A stretch of DNA of 64,000 nt from Karalla daura (GCA_029224185.1 CM055188.1:11165497-11229496), one strand, 5' to 3'; shown: positions 40,192-52,360, counted from the stretch's first letter. Numbers and translations are program-made. The notes: generated by a model not told the origin, from the letters alone.

Positions 40192-42071
40192 ATCGTGTCA
40201 GCAGACACAGCCCTGTGTGGGTTACACCGATTTTTTTTTTCAATCTGTAATATATAATCTATAATTTATATTGTGATCCTCAGGGTTTAAATAATGCACA
40301 AATGTGTTTTCATCCATGCAACACATTTTTTGAACCTTTTTCTTAAGGATTTATTTTTATATATTTAATGATAGACTTGAGGACAAACTGATATTGCTCT
40401 TATTTACCCCATTTAGCATTTACCCCATGTAACTTTTGAAAATTGCAACTGTAATCATATGGGGTTTTCTGGACTTTGTAAACACTCAAAGCACAAAAGA
40501 GACAGGTCCCTTTCACTCATTTTCACCCATTCATACACTGGCGGCAGAGGCATCCTTGCACAGCCATGTTCATCCAGTAGCAGCTGCAAAGCCCTCCTTA
40601 GTCTCTACAGTGTCCATCATAACACATTCACAAACAAAATGGAAATATGACAAAAATATTATACGAACAGTTATATATCAAATTGTAATTAGACTAACTA
40701 TTAGATTACTTAACTGTATGAATGAAGAAAAACTACTCATTCCTGCCATATTGTAATATTACAAATACGGGATAAATTATACATTAACATAACAAGGTGT
40801 GCCATTTCAGACTACCTCAGCACAGTTCAACTTTTGTGAAGCAGCCTTTCAATCTAGAGCTCTTGTCATACATTCTTTCATACACAAGCAAATAACCAAT
40901 TTCCTTTCCCTCTATTAATCTTTCATAACCTTTATTTATAACCAAGTCCATTCTGTTGCATCTTGTTTAGAATGCATTTGGAGTCCATTGTTTTCTTCTT
41001 AAACAGTTGTTTGAGCCGCATGTGTAAGTCAATCACTCTTTTCTTCAATGCAGGTTCACAAGTGTGCCGGAGTATGACAGACTGCAACATCTGAATGTAA
41101 ATAATGTTAGCAGTATAATCAGTCCCAATTTTGTGCATGTTGTTATACAAGAGCGCATTGTTACAAAAAGAAAGTTGTATTCATTAGTTGTAGTCATTAC
41201 CACAGAAAATACATTGCAAGACATCCATATACATGTTCAAGAAATAATAAACGGACAGCACAACCATGTGAGAAAGTAAACTACAAAAACACAAGAAAAT
41301 GGTGTTTCCAATAAAATACCAAGTGTTGGGGAGTCACTTTTCTGCACAAAGTGAAGGTTCAGGCTATTAGACATGCAGGATCTCAGGTATGGGCAACAGA
41401 CACAGAATAGAAAAAAGAATACAATTACAATTTGAGACAGTTAATGGGACAGAAGTTCCACATATATCTAAAGCAGCTCAAATGCTGCTGCTTCCATTTA
41501 CCATTTACTATGTCCAAGCCCAGGGCTTACACCTTTGCTTACAAACAGTGGGATATGCCAGTTCATTTGACTCACCCAGAGAATCAAATCCAGCCAGATG
41601 CTATGAGAAAAGTCAGGATCGTGCTCTAAGTCCGACATAGACTATGAAAGAAATATGTAGGTGAACATTAAAATACTAAACAGGTGTCAGATCAACCACA
41701 AAACCTTTATATTAGGAGATTACTGACAGGACTTGTGAAGTCTATGAGAGTCTAAGGAAGTAGGAAGGAAAAAAGGAAACAAAAGATGGAACTCTGAGAG
41801 AATGCCATGACAGGGAGTTAAACAGAAAAACTCACCACCCCACCCCATGCTCAGAGTACAGGACATTTTTATTCACCTGGGCAGAAATAAACTAATTTCA
41901 TAGCTGAATCAAGGCAAGGCAAATCACTAGGGATCAATCAGATTTTGTGCCCCCCTGGCACTTATGAGTGGGTCCACAATCAATTTGGGCTCATGAATGC
42001 ATATGCAACATACCAGCACTGCATGAAAGAGTGTTAAGAAGGCTTAAGGGATGAAATATGTGTGCCACATC
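40192..42071. other. Intergenic stretch upstream of ywhab
   Basis: AT-rich sequence with scattered short open frames of no recognisable family. No promoter, RNA gene or clear repeat is seen. Confidence 0.55.
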
Positions 42072-42500
42072 TTTACAATGTGCTTGTGTTCTGGCAGATA
42101 TTTGAGGACCACATCGATGATGACAGAATAGTGCTAAAACAGCTGAGGGAGCATGGGATAAAACAAAAGTCCAGGAAATGTGACATGTTTAAAACGAGAA
42201 TGAGAATGAAATCTGCTAATGTGTGAAGAATGGACCCTGAAATCACTGCAACTGTTACAGCCTTAACGAGCAAACTTCCAGACATTGGTGGAGATTTAAG
42301 AGAAAACTTACGATTGCTGAGTTATTATCAGCAGAATATCAAGACTTTTCATATATTGCCATCTCCTTATGTGACCTGCTGAATTCATCTGTTGAATATA
42401 AGACCCTGCAAAAGGAAAAAAGGGATTATGCATGGAGAACAAAAGGAAACAGCAGAGCAATTCCATCCAGCACACCTGCTGAGAGGATTGGCATGCACAA
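42072..42500 (+). pseudogene. Ty3/Gypsy-type retrotransposon pol relic
   Basis: One plus-strand frame reads NVLVFWQIFEDHIDD and then LKQLREHGIKQKSRKCDMF, the pattern of the end of a Ty3/Gypsy reverse transcriptase (DDVLVFG...EEHL...VLQRL...KCxxF). A second frame continues with MDPEITATVTAL and LRLLSYYQQNIKTF, matching the following LLSYYRRYIKDF segment. Stops and a frame change interrupt it, and no LTRs or other domains are visible nearby. It is a short, inactive fragment. Confidence 0.75.
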
Positions 42501-44065
42501 GAATGGAAAACTCTTTGCGGTTGCTCATGGCTCCTGTAATTTAGCGTGTCATGTAAGTGTGTGTTGAGTGTAACTGAGTGTTAATACACTACATCTCATG
42601 TTCAACAGCCCATATAATATGAATTCTGCATTGGTCAGAGAATTACTGTTTGCTCCTTCGGGTGCAAAGAATATCACGCAATGCTCATGTCTAGTGCGGG
42701 AGGGTGTTTATCTAGTATCTCTGTCCATGTTTATATATCGTGGTAAAATTCTTATGTTGTAGCAGGCTGAGGATTCAAGCCTATCATATATGAAGACCTT
42801 GGACCATCTGTGTTATTGTCTAGGCATCAGAGGTTCCTGACTACTGAGGTCACTTGGTTCAGGCAAGAGGATAGCATTCTTATCAAGTATTAAGTTATTA
42901 TCCTCCATCCCTGCTAAGTCCTTCATTTGGTTTATCGCCTCACAATCACTAGCTTAGTTGACATGTTGTCTTAAGGCTGTGTGTATTCACACTCCAGAGG
43001 TATGCCACATGATTCACTTGCTCAGGTTGTTATTGTACAGATGACAATGCTTAAATTAGTAAGCTCTTTTAAGAGTGAAGTATCAGCAGTCTAGAAGAGA
43101 GAATAGAGAGAGGCCATCCAAATTGTTTGCAGACACACAGTATATAAGAAGCCAAATGTTTCATTACAAAACTGCTTTCCTTTAGACCCATTAACAATGG
43201 GATATCAGAGGACATCAGAGGAGATGTGCCTTAAATACTTTCACCATGGCTGTCATTTAAAAACTATTATTTTTAATTAATTAATTAATTTACTTTTTGA
43301 TATATTAGAGTACATTGGCAGTTTTAGGCAAAATGAAAGTTTCAAAGCTGTCGCACATTTGGTTTGTATTGAATTTTCAGTTTTTACATTTAGGGGCTTG
43401 CTGTAGTGCCACCATCAGGAACTACTGTCTTGTGTCTAGAGTTGAGGAACATCTGGACCTCACTGAAAAGACTCAAACCCACAACCTTCAACTAAAAGAA
43501 CCACCCTCTACCTTACTGAGCTAACTGGCAAGTGGACATGGCACAGCTTCACAAACTGTCTAAGAAAGTCAATCACCTGACCAACACCAGCTTTTAGTTT
43601 GTAGAGGCAGATTTCAAGCAGCTGTCAAAAAATTAGACAGTTATGAGGACAAAAATCCCATGGTTGATTTGTTGTAAATTTTCAAAATTTGAACAGTTTT
43701 GAACAGTTTGCTGTGCATTTAGATTTTCTGTATAATTAGGGTTAGGGCTACGGCTGCCCAGCCTTATTTAGTCTCCCTGACCTTGACAGACTCATCAACT
43801 ACACCCAGAGTGAGCAGTTTTGGTCAGGACAACAGTGTTGCCAGGCTGATACCTATACTGCCCCTCTCTTGAACAAGGCAATACAGAGGGTAAATAGTTT
43901 TACTGCTCTTGAAGTTCAGTTTGTTCGAAGGTTTGTGTCTAGGACTTGGTTTATTATTCCATCCTATTCTAAATTTAGTAACAATGTCAGTCATCTCAAA
44001 TACTGTCATGTAAGAGAAGATTAATCTGATGATTCAGAAAAAAAGAGACCCAAACAGTGGCTCAC
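42501..44065. other. Intergenic stretch before the orphan proteasome exon
   Basis: I searched by eye for the last exon of a proteasome beta2-type gene (GTTAVL-like coding) on the minus strand and did not find it. A short ATTA/ATTT-rich run lies near 43270. Nothing else is recognised. Confidence 0.5.
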
Positions 44066-44218
44066 CTTTTTTTCCTTTGTTGTGGGCTTGCTGAAGCCTT
44101 GCAGGTACTCAACTCCAGCTTCAATGATATCACACAGGTCGACATTGCTGCCTGACCCCAGGTCACTGAAAATCCCTGCAGCAATGGTGTCCTGGACAAG
44201 CTGTTTGGCTTCCTCCAG
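44066..44218 (-). pseudogene. Orphan exon of a proteasome beta2-type subunit (PSMB7/PSMB10/PSMB13-like)
   Basis: A 51-codon open minus-strand exon reads LEEAKQLVQDTIAAGIFSDL followed by GSGSNVDLCDII. This is the GIF(N/S)DLGSGSN(I/V)DLC signature near the C-terminal end of the trypsin-like beta2 subunits. The donor is intact (AAAAAG|GTGAGCC). The acceptor position reads CCCCCCCTTAA instead of ending in AG, so normal splicing into the exon looks broken. No other exon of the gene was recognised on either side, in particular none coding for the N-terminal catalytic threonine. It is best read as a relic of a duplicated or moved gene. The reading frame is nonetheless unbroken, which suggests recent loss. 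Confidence 0.78.
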
Positions 44219-44528
44219 TTAAGGGGGGGAAGGAAAGATGAAAGCGCAGATTGACACTGGCTGATGAATCCTATAATAATAATAGATTTGAGAAGAGGCC
44301 AAGGAAGAAAAGACTAGCAATGAGTGGCTCCAGAACCCAGAGTTCCCCACAGAAGATGAGCTGCGGTCTTTAGCACAGTGATTTAAACTACATATCGAAC
44401 CTTTAAACTAAACGATTAAATTAAGGTGAGTTAGGGTTTGGGGTTACACACACATACACACACACACAGATATATATATTGTATAAAGTATATGAAGAAA
44501 CGTTCACAAGCCTCTCCATTATGATAGA

Positions 44529-44535
44529 TAGATCG

Positions 44536-44570
<35 letters not shown>

Positions 44571-44650
44571 GATTGATTGATTGATTGATTGATGGACATA
44601 CTTCATTTATCCTGAAAGAAATTAAGATATCAAAGTAGAAGACATATAAA
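44529..44650 (-). mobile_element. LINE 3' tail with (TAGA)n/(TTGA)n run
   Basis: Next to GATA- and GATT-type tetranucleotide repeats is ACTTCATTTATCCTGAAAGA and then AATTAAG. This is a degraded form of the TTTATTGATCCC...GGGAAATT tail of fish L2/Rex-like LINEs, whose copies commonly end in TATC microsatellites. Orientation follows from the repeat lying at the 3' side on the minus strand. Confidence 0.5.
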
Positions 44651-45034
44651 ACACAATTTACATTGCACATATAATAAGTAATAAAATATTAAGTAATAAA
44701 ATAAGTAATGTAAAAAGTAATTAAAATTGCACTAAGTAACATAAAACACATTGCACATTGCATATATAATAAATAATACGTGACGTGACAATAAACTTTA
44801 AGACAGCTGTCATGGAAGGAAAGCAAACAGTTAGTCTCTCCATGTTTGTTTTGTGTCTGCCTTCAAACACAGACACAGCAGCTGCAGCTCCAGAGCCTGA
44901 CACCAGACTCAAACATTGTTTTGTTTTTGTCTTATGTTGTTTTTTTTTTGGTTCAGTCATGGGGCAACAGAGTAGTTTGATGAATTACACTGTAGCCTCA
45001 AATCCCGGTCTATGTGTAATCTGCATGTTCTCAT

Positions 45035-45037
<3 letters not shown>

Positions 45038-45086
<49 letters not shown>
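45038..45086 (+). repeat. (TG)n microsatellite
   Basis: An uninterrupted TG run of about 49 bases in intergenic DNA. Confidence 0.97.
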
Positions 45087-45087
<1 letters not shown>

Positions 45088-46677
45088 AACAACTGTGAGA
45101 GCTTTCAGAAGTTTCACCACACAAGTCTGGTTGGCACTTCATCAAAGTATACAGTCACCGTATGTAAATGTATACAGCACAGGTGCCACATAAAAGATTC
45201 AGTCTCATAATTATAATTCTGTTGCCAGTGTGCATTCGTAACACACAAATGCATACAGCATATAATTCAGGGTCTTTCTTTAAGACACTTTTAACACATG
45301 CACACAAGGTGTTGGGGACATCATATCACCAGAGTAACGGCAAACCTGCCATACTATAATAAGATATAGCTCTGAAAACAGTCCAGTTTAAGATGATTTT
45401 AGCTTTGTAAGAAAAAGATGGACCACATTGACAACAAGCACTATCTGAAATCAGGCACATCACTGACGCTGACCAATCATGGGATTGGCATATCAAAGTT
45501 GGGGTAGGTGATTTATTTATAGAAAACTTTGTTTAATTTTTTGCTAGAAATCCTCTTAACACCCTGATTGTTGAGATGCTTTTTTAACAAAAATCAAACA
45601 AATCAGTCGTACCTTTTGGGAAATGAGTAAGCCTGGAAAAACGACATCCAATCATGTTGAATGTCACGTTGTATATAATTGGTTAATCCATCTGTCAATC
45701 CAACCATCTGTCCCACCACCTCTCCTCAGCAGTTGTATGCGAGAAGTCCGTGGGAAGGACCTTGGATTTTGAGGTGTATTTTCAAAGTTTGGTCTGCTCG
45801 AGCACCACCTACCCCTCCTTTATTCACAAAATAGACATTTCCTTTTTTTAATACATTGACAACAGTCTATTTTTGCCCAGCTGAATGCAAACATTTTTGA
45901 TGCATAAATCCCCACAGCTATGACAAGGAATAACAAAAGACAAAGTGAAAAATGTCTGGCCTCGACACTAATACAGCATTCCCACACTTCTCATTTGTTT
46001 AGTACAAGCCAATTCTTGCTGTGTTCCAATGTGAAACACGGTGATTTGTCCAACAATGTGATTTCTCTTTGTTTCCCAACAGCATTTCCATGCTGTTAAA
46101 CTTTAAACTAACAGTTTTCTTAATAGTTATGTGATACACACATTGTGATAATGTTAATGGTGATAAGAGAGAGACACTTGATTACTGACATTGACTTGTA
46201 TAAATCAGTCCAGGCACAACGTTATAACTGGACATCTTAAATGTGGTAGTAGTAGCAGTAGTAGTAGATCTCAGAGAAGCTTGTCCATAGTAAACTGCAG
46301 ATGGGATCTCAAGGCGGGAATCTGGGTGTAGTCATTCAGCCATGAAAGTGTCAATTGATGAATTGATAAATAATTCACTTTTTTGTCCAGCTTTAACGTT
46401 GCTCCTGGAATAACATTAATAGTGGTTTAGGAATGACAGCAGCAAGGTCATGCTGATAAATCACTGTGTGAGCACTGCCAGTCTGAAGAGTTATGGACTG
46501 CTAAATTACAGGTCAGGTTGATATTTAATCACAGGTAAAATGCAAATAATAAATTAAATAACAATGGTTACGTCTCCATCAGAAGTAGTTGGCAGACCAG
46601 CCTTGAGCTGCTATGAAGCAACGCTTGAGGTTTCCTGTCCAGCTCCTCAGCATTTGGTATACATAGTTATTTTACTA

Positions 46678-46691
46678 CTGCCATCTAGTGG
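46678..46691 (-). promoter_or_regulatory. CTCF-like motif
   Basis: CTGCCATCTAGTGG fits the reverse complement of the vertebrate CTCF core (CCASYAGRKGGC) with about one mismatch. A similar motif occurs inside the fold-back transposon at 54717-54730. Occupancy is unknown. Confidence 0.4.
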
Positions 46692-47654
46692 ACAGTGCCT
46701 GGTCTTTCTGGAAGTCATGAAGTCTGTGTGACACTATAAGCTTCAGAAAAGCAATGTGAAGAGGCTCTACCTAATTGACACTCACCATCACAGTACTGAT
46801 AGTGCTTTTTTAATGATTTTTTAGTGATCAATAATAGGTCATTTATTTTGGCTTTTACCGTGCCCCAGCAACACGAAAATTAACTTCAGAGGTCTATTGC
46901 CAGTTGGGTCCATCAGTGTGTGTATGTATGTGGCAGCTTGTTAGGTTAAGTTGTCAGGTCATTTTAGCTCTGATGTAGGATATCATCTTTTCCATTACAG
47001 GTGCATGGTGAGTTGAAGGGGATAAGTTGACTGCACTGTAAGTTAAAGGGGATGTCAGTTTTGAAAGAACTGTGACGAACAATGTGACTGTGATACAGCA
47101 CATGGAAGCGCTGTGTTGATAAATTGTCAAGCATCCTATTGCACATATGACGAGTGTTTAGCAACCCCTAGAGGCTACAGTCTCCATTACGGCTACTAAT
47201 ACTATTATCATGACTCAGTGATAGTGGGAGAAGTGAGTCTAATCTCAAAGAAAATTATTGGTACTGGGGCTACTTTAAACATGGTATCTGTTTGTAAGAA
47301 GTATATGATTCAAGTGGAAATTATGGCCTAGTGTGGCAACTACATGTAAGGTGTAACAAGATATGATGTCTATCTTCTGCAGATCAGGACCATGAATGGA
47401 CGTAGCTTGGATGTAGCTCTCTGGAGCTGTTTCTGGTACCTGCTCCTAATTTTCATTCCATGCTGGTTTGTCTCAGATGCTATCTCTGCTCGATTTTTTT
47501 CATCATTATTTTTCCCATTTATACTACGGGTATACGGGTATACTGTCATGTGTGAACTTACCTCAAGCATTGCATCAGCTTTCAAAAAACAGCCTGATCT
47601 GTTATAGTGAATAAGGCATGCTTGCCTAGATATTGAATACATATTACATATTTA

Positions 47655-47760
47655 TAGACTTAGACTTAACTTTATTGATCCCTTTTGGATGACTCCCTCA
47701 GGGAAATGTACAATTCCAGCAGCATAATAAAAAGGTGCATTACAGAGAGAATAGCAAAAA
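47655..47760 (-). mobile_element. LINE 3'-end relic
   Basis: ACTTTATTGATCCCTTTTGG followed by CTCAGGGAAAT is the characteristic 3' end of fish L2/Rex-type LINEs. The copy is truncated, with no open frame. Confidence 0.55.
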
Positions 47761-48541
47761 TTCTTCTTTAACTTATCAGCAGAAAACAGCCTGTAGAAGT
47801 AAATTCCTATCAGGTCCATGTATAGGACTTGCTGATTCCATTTTGGTTTAGGCTAAATTAAAGCATGTTATCCAAAAGAAAGAACTGCTCCCAAGTCAAA
47901 CGGTGCTTTGCATTCAAAGTCCTGTCCTTCCTCCTAGTTCCAGAGGAGAAAGCTCCTGGTGTTTGGCTGGCAGCAGAGAGTCATCTGCAAGCAGATGTTT
48001 GGAAGGAGTTTGTCACATACTTTGGTCAGATCAAGACCGGAGAAGGTTATAGGCTGACAGAGGTCATGATAATTCTCTCAGGCTTATAGGCAGGGGTAGC
48101 TTTTTCAACAAAGTTAGAAAGAAAAGGTTTGTCACAACCTGACATTTTTATTTTGGTGTCATGGCCTGTTGTTTTTTCACAACACTATCATCATAATTGT
48201 AGATTGTCTAAATAAATATCATTGTAAAAATTTTCACAGTACTCACAGTCCACATTTCATTGAAATATGTCCAAATATTTACCTTCTGTTTTTACTCTGA
48301 AATCAATGTTTGGGAAAACACAATTTATTTTGCAAGTCACTGAATGACACGACTTGATTTTTCCATCTGTTGTCTTTAGTCGTACTGATTCTTGTAAATT
48401 CCTTGCAGACACTTTTGATACCTAAAATGACCAGTCTGCTCTGGTTAACAATATATTTTCTGTTCACTCATCTATTAACAACTTTGACTCGCATTAAAGC
48501 CAAAGAGCTATTGGGTTATTATTGTTCTTTTGTTATTCTTT

Positions 48542-48589
48542 CCAATTCAAAATTTAGCCAGCAGAGGTGCTGGCTAAATTTTGAATTGG
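48542..48589. repeat. Perfect 22-bp inverted repeat with 4-base loop
   Basis: The arm at 48542-48563 (CCAATTCAAAATTTAG then CCAGCA) is the exact reverse complement of 48568-48589, separated by GAGG. The stem has no mismatch. It is too short in stem and loop for a standard miRNA precursor. A very small palindromic element or a replication-slippage product is possible. Confidence 0.9.
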
Positions 48590-49674
48590 TAATCCTCCTA
48601 CAATTTTGCGAGCACCCAGACAAATGATATATCAAACAAACTATAGTTCAATCAGGATCATTCTTTTTTCAGTCACGATTTTTTCAGTCAATACATGTAA
48701 AGAATGTAGCAAAAAAATAATTTTCACCCTCAAACAACCATCGCTGCATAGGCATAGTTTGATCTAGAAATGCGATTTAAACTTTTAAACAGCAGTAAAC
48801 TTGTCAACTCTTTGTGTTGTTTTCAAGATGTTGATAAGTTGGATAGTTTTTCATTAATGCCATCTGAAAGACCCTGTTGTTTTTGCCTTTTTTGGTTGTG
48901 TTAGACAATGTGGGTTCACTTGAAAATGTGATGAAAAATTGCTCTTTCCATGTCGGTGCAAGTCACCGATTACACAGTAAGCACATGATGTTTTCCAGTT
49001 TTGTAGAGAAATGTATGCTCTTTCATGCAGTGTGCTCCATTCCTGACTGATTTACACAATCCAGATGATGAGTCTCCAACTGACCCCCAGGTCTCCATAA
49101 ACTGCAACGTATTAACCATCTCCTGTACCAAATCAGTGCTTGTACTATGAATCAGTCCATACTCAATTTCCATTCTTCACCATTGTGGCAGTGTGCTTAT
49201 GATCCTGATGAGGTGCCTCCCTACAACGATCCACTACCACTTAAGCAACTGCAATTTTTTTTCATAAGAATGAATGGAAAACTTGCTGATAAATTGTACA
49301 ATTTTCCATCAAAGCCTTCTCAAAGACCCCTGTGGTCCAAAAAGCCCCATTGCTTGTGCTTTTCCTCTCGGCTTTGTTTACGTTTTTGTTTCATTTTGAT
49401 TGAGGCAAAAATTGTAAATAATAAATAATAAGTAATTAGATGAATAAAAAACTTGTTGAAAGTGTACTCTTTATTTTCAAACTGCTTGTTGTAAAACAAT
49501 TTTAAAATATTAACCTCATAATTTGCAGCACGTTTCAGCAAATTCCAATGGAACTCTCAAAACACTGTGCAGGAATTTTCTAGTTAACTAAAAAAGTTCT
49601 CCAATATATCAGTACATACTCCATAAGATAAAAACAATTATCAACAAACAACAACAACAACAACAAACAATATA

Positions 49675-49921
49675 AAGCCATCCTCCATTCACTGCTCAAG
49701 GTGTTTAGAGCAGTACCATTTCCGCCCACTCTGACACTTCTGCTTCCTTTAAACCCCACCCCTTCCTCCACCAGTATCCATGGCGACCGCACCAGGGGGT
49801 TTCCTGAGCATCTTGCGAGGGGCTCTGACGTCAGGCAGGTCCATGGCAACCACAGATGACGTTCATAGGTGGCCATGGCAACTGTCTCCATGAGGCTGCT
49901 GCTGTCATTTTTGAGTTTACC
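49675..49921 (-). repeat. Decayed duplicate of the ywhab promoter and exon 1 edge
   Basis: About 247 bases align end to end with 39941-40191 in the same orientation, 9.7 kb away. Long identical blocks include TTTCCTGAGCATCTTGCGAG and AACTGTCTCCATGAGG. By my count 18 CpGs in the original fall to 6 here, mostly by CpG to TpG or CpA change. The three CCATGG X-box-like cores (49774-49787, near 49838-49850, 49869-49882) and the CRE TGACGTCA (49826-49833) are kept. No ywhab coding sequence accompanies it. Confidence 0.92.
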
Positions 49922-50439
49922 TGTAAATCCTTTGTGTGAGTGTGTGTGTTCATACACACCTCGGGCAAATGTTGCCACAAAAGGCAGGATAATATAAAGG
50001 TGCATTGGAGTTGTAGATACATGGAAGTTCTGAGTATGTGAAATATTAATTTGTTGTTTAATATGTTCAATGTTTTATTGTAAAGCACCTGTGAAAAAAT
50101 GTGAATAAAATTGGTGTGAATAACAACTGGTCTTAGATAAACTCTACCAGACAAGTGATAAGATCTCTACATGTTTTGTTTCATCAGCCCAAATCCAATC
50201 CCAGCATGATTTCCCTGCAGTCTTCAGAGTACTCTGATAATTACAATAATCATTCATAGATACAGCCCATCTGCAGACTCATGGCATAAAAAATTACCTT
50301 TTCATATATATAGAGCAAACGCTTTCCATCATTTTTTCCACTGATATATTTATTTGTTTTACAGTTGAGCATAACCTGCTCAGCATTATCAGATGTTATC
50401 AGGGCAACAAAGAGTCTCTGATTGACGTAGACAAGCATG

Positions 50440-50530
50440 ATTTAAGACTGTGGGAGGTGACCAGGGTACCCTGAGAAAACCCACACAGACATTGGGAAAA
50501 TATCCAAACTTCATACAGAAGGACACAACT
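50440..50530 (-). repeat. Fragment of an abundant fish interspersed repeat
   Basis: GACTGTGGGAGGTGACC, GAGAAAACCCACACAGACA and CAAACTTCATACAGAAGG are a degraded form of the common fish repeat that reads GGAGAAAACCCACGCAGACA...CAAACTCCACACAGAAAGG. The family name cannot be fixed by eye. Confidence 0.55.
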
Positions 50531-51074
50531 ACCAACTGTCTTTCTATGAAGTGATTTGTAAACCTTTTCACCTGTTCAGTTGGTGAGAATTTTCAGTTCA
50601 CAATGATTTTTACAAACTTTATAATACACTTATTTTTTTCCACACACCCCGCCCCTATCAATATTTGTGTAGGCATTCGACTTTAAACATAAATTGCCTA
50701 CCTGCTTCATATGATAATGAAATCGGGGGAGACAAAGAAGTCATTAAGAGTTGTTGTCTGGAATCTGTCACTGTCCAGACAAACCTGCTGTTGATTGGTG
50801 TCTAGACCAATGTGAGCATAGGTCTAATGAATCTATTCAGGTCAAACAAGATAACAATCAGCATAAAAAATATTGAGAAAACATTTCTTTAGAGTGACTG
50901 TTGAGACCACATAAAACTCACTTCCTGTCTTGGTTGAGAAGTGAGGGAAAGGCTCCTGATAACTACTGATTGGTGTTGACTGTTTGTTTGAATTGTTTGA
51001 ATTGTTGTTGATTGTCTCTGTGCCTGAATGCATCACTTTGTTATACATTATTGATTATATTATCTGTTGGCATT

Positions 51075-51440
51075 TTTTGTACAGTATAAATGGTGGCATG
51101 ACCCCAATGTTGGCAACATGGTGGGACAGTTGTTGGCATTGTCACCTTGCAGCAAGATCATGTCAGACCGAGGGTGTTTATGCATCAGGTTTTTAGGTTA
51201 CTCCTGTATCTCTGTGGAGTTTCTCTAGATACTTTGGTTTTCTTTAAAAAAACAAAATCACAAATGGTCAACTCAGTCAGAGATCCTAACTTATCCCAAG
51301 ATGTGAGTGTAAATGTGTGAGTGTCCTAAGGCCACCAGGGCTGGTGGTCTGTTCAGGGTGTATACCCTGCCTGTTGCACTGAGCATGGGCACCATCAGAC
51401 TCCTGAGACACTATTATGGTACATGGTACAAGGTGCTTAA
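51075..51440 (+). repeat. Longer copy of the same interspersed repeat family
   Basis: The order GTTGGCATTGTCACCTTGCA, CTCTGTGGAGTTT, GTGAGTGTAAATGTGTGAGT, GTTCAGGGTGTATACCCTGC follows the consensus order of the common fish repeat (TTAGCACTGTCGCCTCACAG ... GTGTGGAGTTTGCATG ... CCAGGGTGTACCCCGCC). Its head resembles a tRNA-type box region, so it may be SINE-derived. Confidence 0.6.
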
Positions 51441-51759
51441 AATAATGGATGCCTGGATGGGTGCATGTTGTGACATCCCTGTGCTGCTGCTGCTCCTGCT
51501 GCTTTTCACTGCAGTAGCCACTAGATAGCAGTGGAGACTGTGGCAGGTCTTGTGTGGCTCCCTGTTGTAATAGGTAGGGATTTATCCAGTGAAATGATTG
51601 CTATTCTAATTATCTTGATATCATATTATACGAAAGCCACCTTGTCATCTGAGCTCTAGTTGTATCTATCTTTTAACAATTTTGAGAGGTGTATTCATGC
51701 TCTATTTCACCCTCAACTGCTGTCATTTGTCTTTTAATAGCACATGAACCATCATGAGT

Positions 51760-52360
51760 TGCATTTCCATTACAGTTTTTCACAAAATAAAAGCAATAGT
51801 TTTAGAAATGTAGATACAATTTCTACTTGCTGGTGTTTCCATTGAACTGTGTTTTGTGAATGAGCTGTACTCTCTTAAAGTCTAGTCTCACAATATCCCA
51901 TAACTTTCATGCGAAGTCCCGTGAGAGTTCAGTGGGATGCCGCCCTGCATTGCTAGCGATAGCAAGCTCAGCTGCTGCTACAGCTTTAGGTGTTATTAAT
52001 TTGAACAGGAGCGAAAGGTAGCACTTGATTTCTCAAATAACTCTCAGAATTTTGCTGTTGTTTTGTACCCAACATTGCAGTAATGTTGTTGTCTTGTATC
52101 ATGTCCGACAACTCGAGTCTCCTTCATCCACACATAGCATGGCATGTGTTGCTAGTGACATGTAAATGGAGAGTGGAAAGTGTTTCCACTGCACTTTTGC
52201 GAAAACTCTTCTATATGGATACATCTGAAAAATCACCTCATGAGAGTGCAAAAATATTTTAGCCATATTTGAGAGATCTTTCAAAATGTATGTGTTTACA
52301 TTACCATTTTTCTACTGAAATTCTTAGGTTTTGTGCCTTTCTTGGGGTAATGGAAATGCA
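51760..52360. mobile_element. Short palindromic DNA transposon (MITE)
   Basis: TGCATTTCCATTAC at 51760-51773 is repeated as its exact reverse complement GTAATGGAAATGCA at 52347-52360. Internal GTTTCCATTG, GTTTCCACTG and GTTTACATTACC motifs echo the ends. No transposase frame is seen, and a target-site duplication is not clear. Confidence 0.6.

Larger units (their letters stand above)
44225..49674. other. Gene-poor stretch between the orphan exon and the ywhab promoter copy
   Basis: No gene is recognised. It contains two LINE 3'-end relics, a TG microsatellite, a CTCF-like motif and a perfect hairpin, each listed separately. Remaining open frames are short and unfamiliar. Confidence 0.55.

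Noticed and set aside
47865..48089. 74-residue frame (PEEKAPGVWLAAESHL...)
   Set aside because: It looks protein-like in composition but matches no family I recognise and has no splice or promoter support.
48542..48589. Hairpin as a microRNA precursor
   Set aside because: The stem is only 22 bp with a 4-base loop, shorter than normal animal pre-miRNAs, and perfectly paired.
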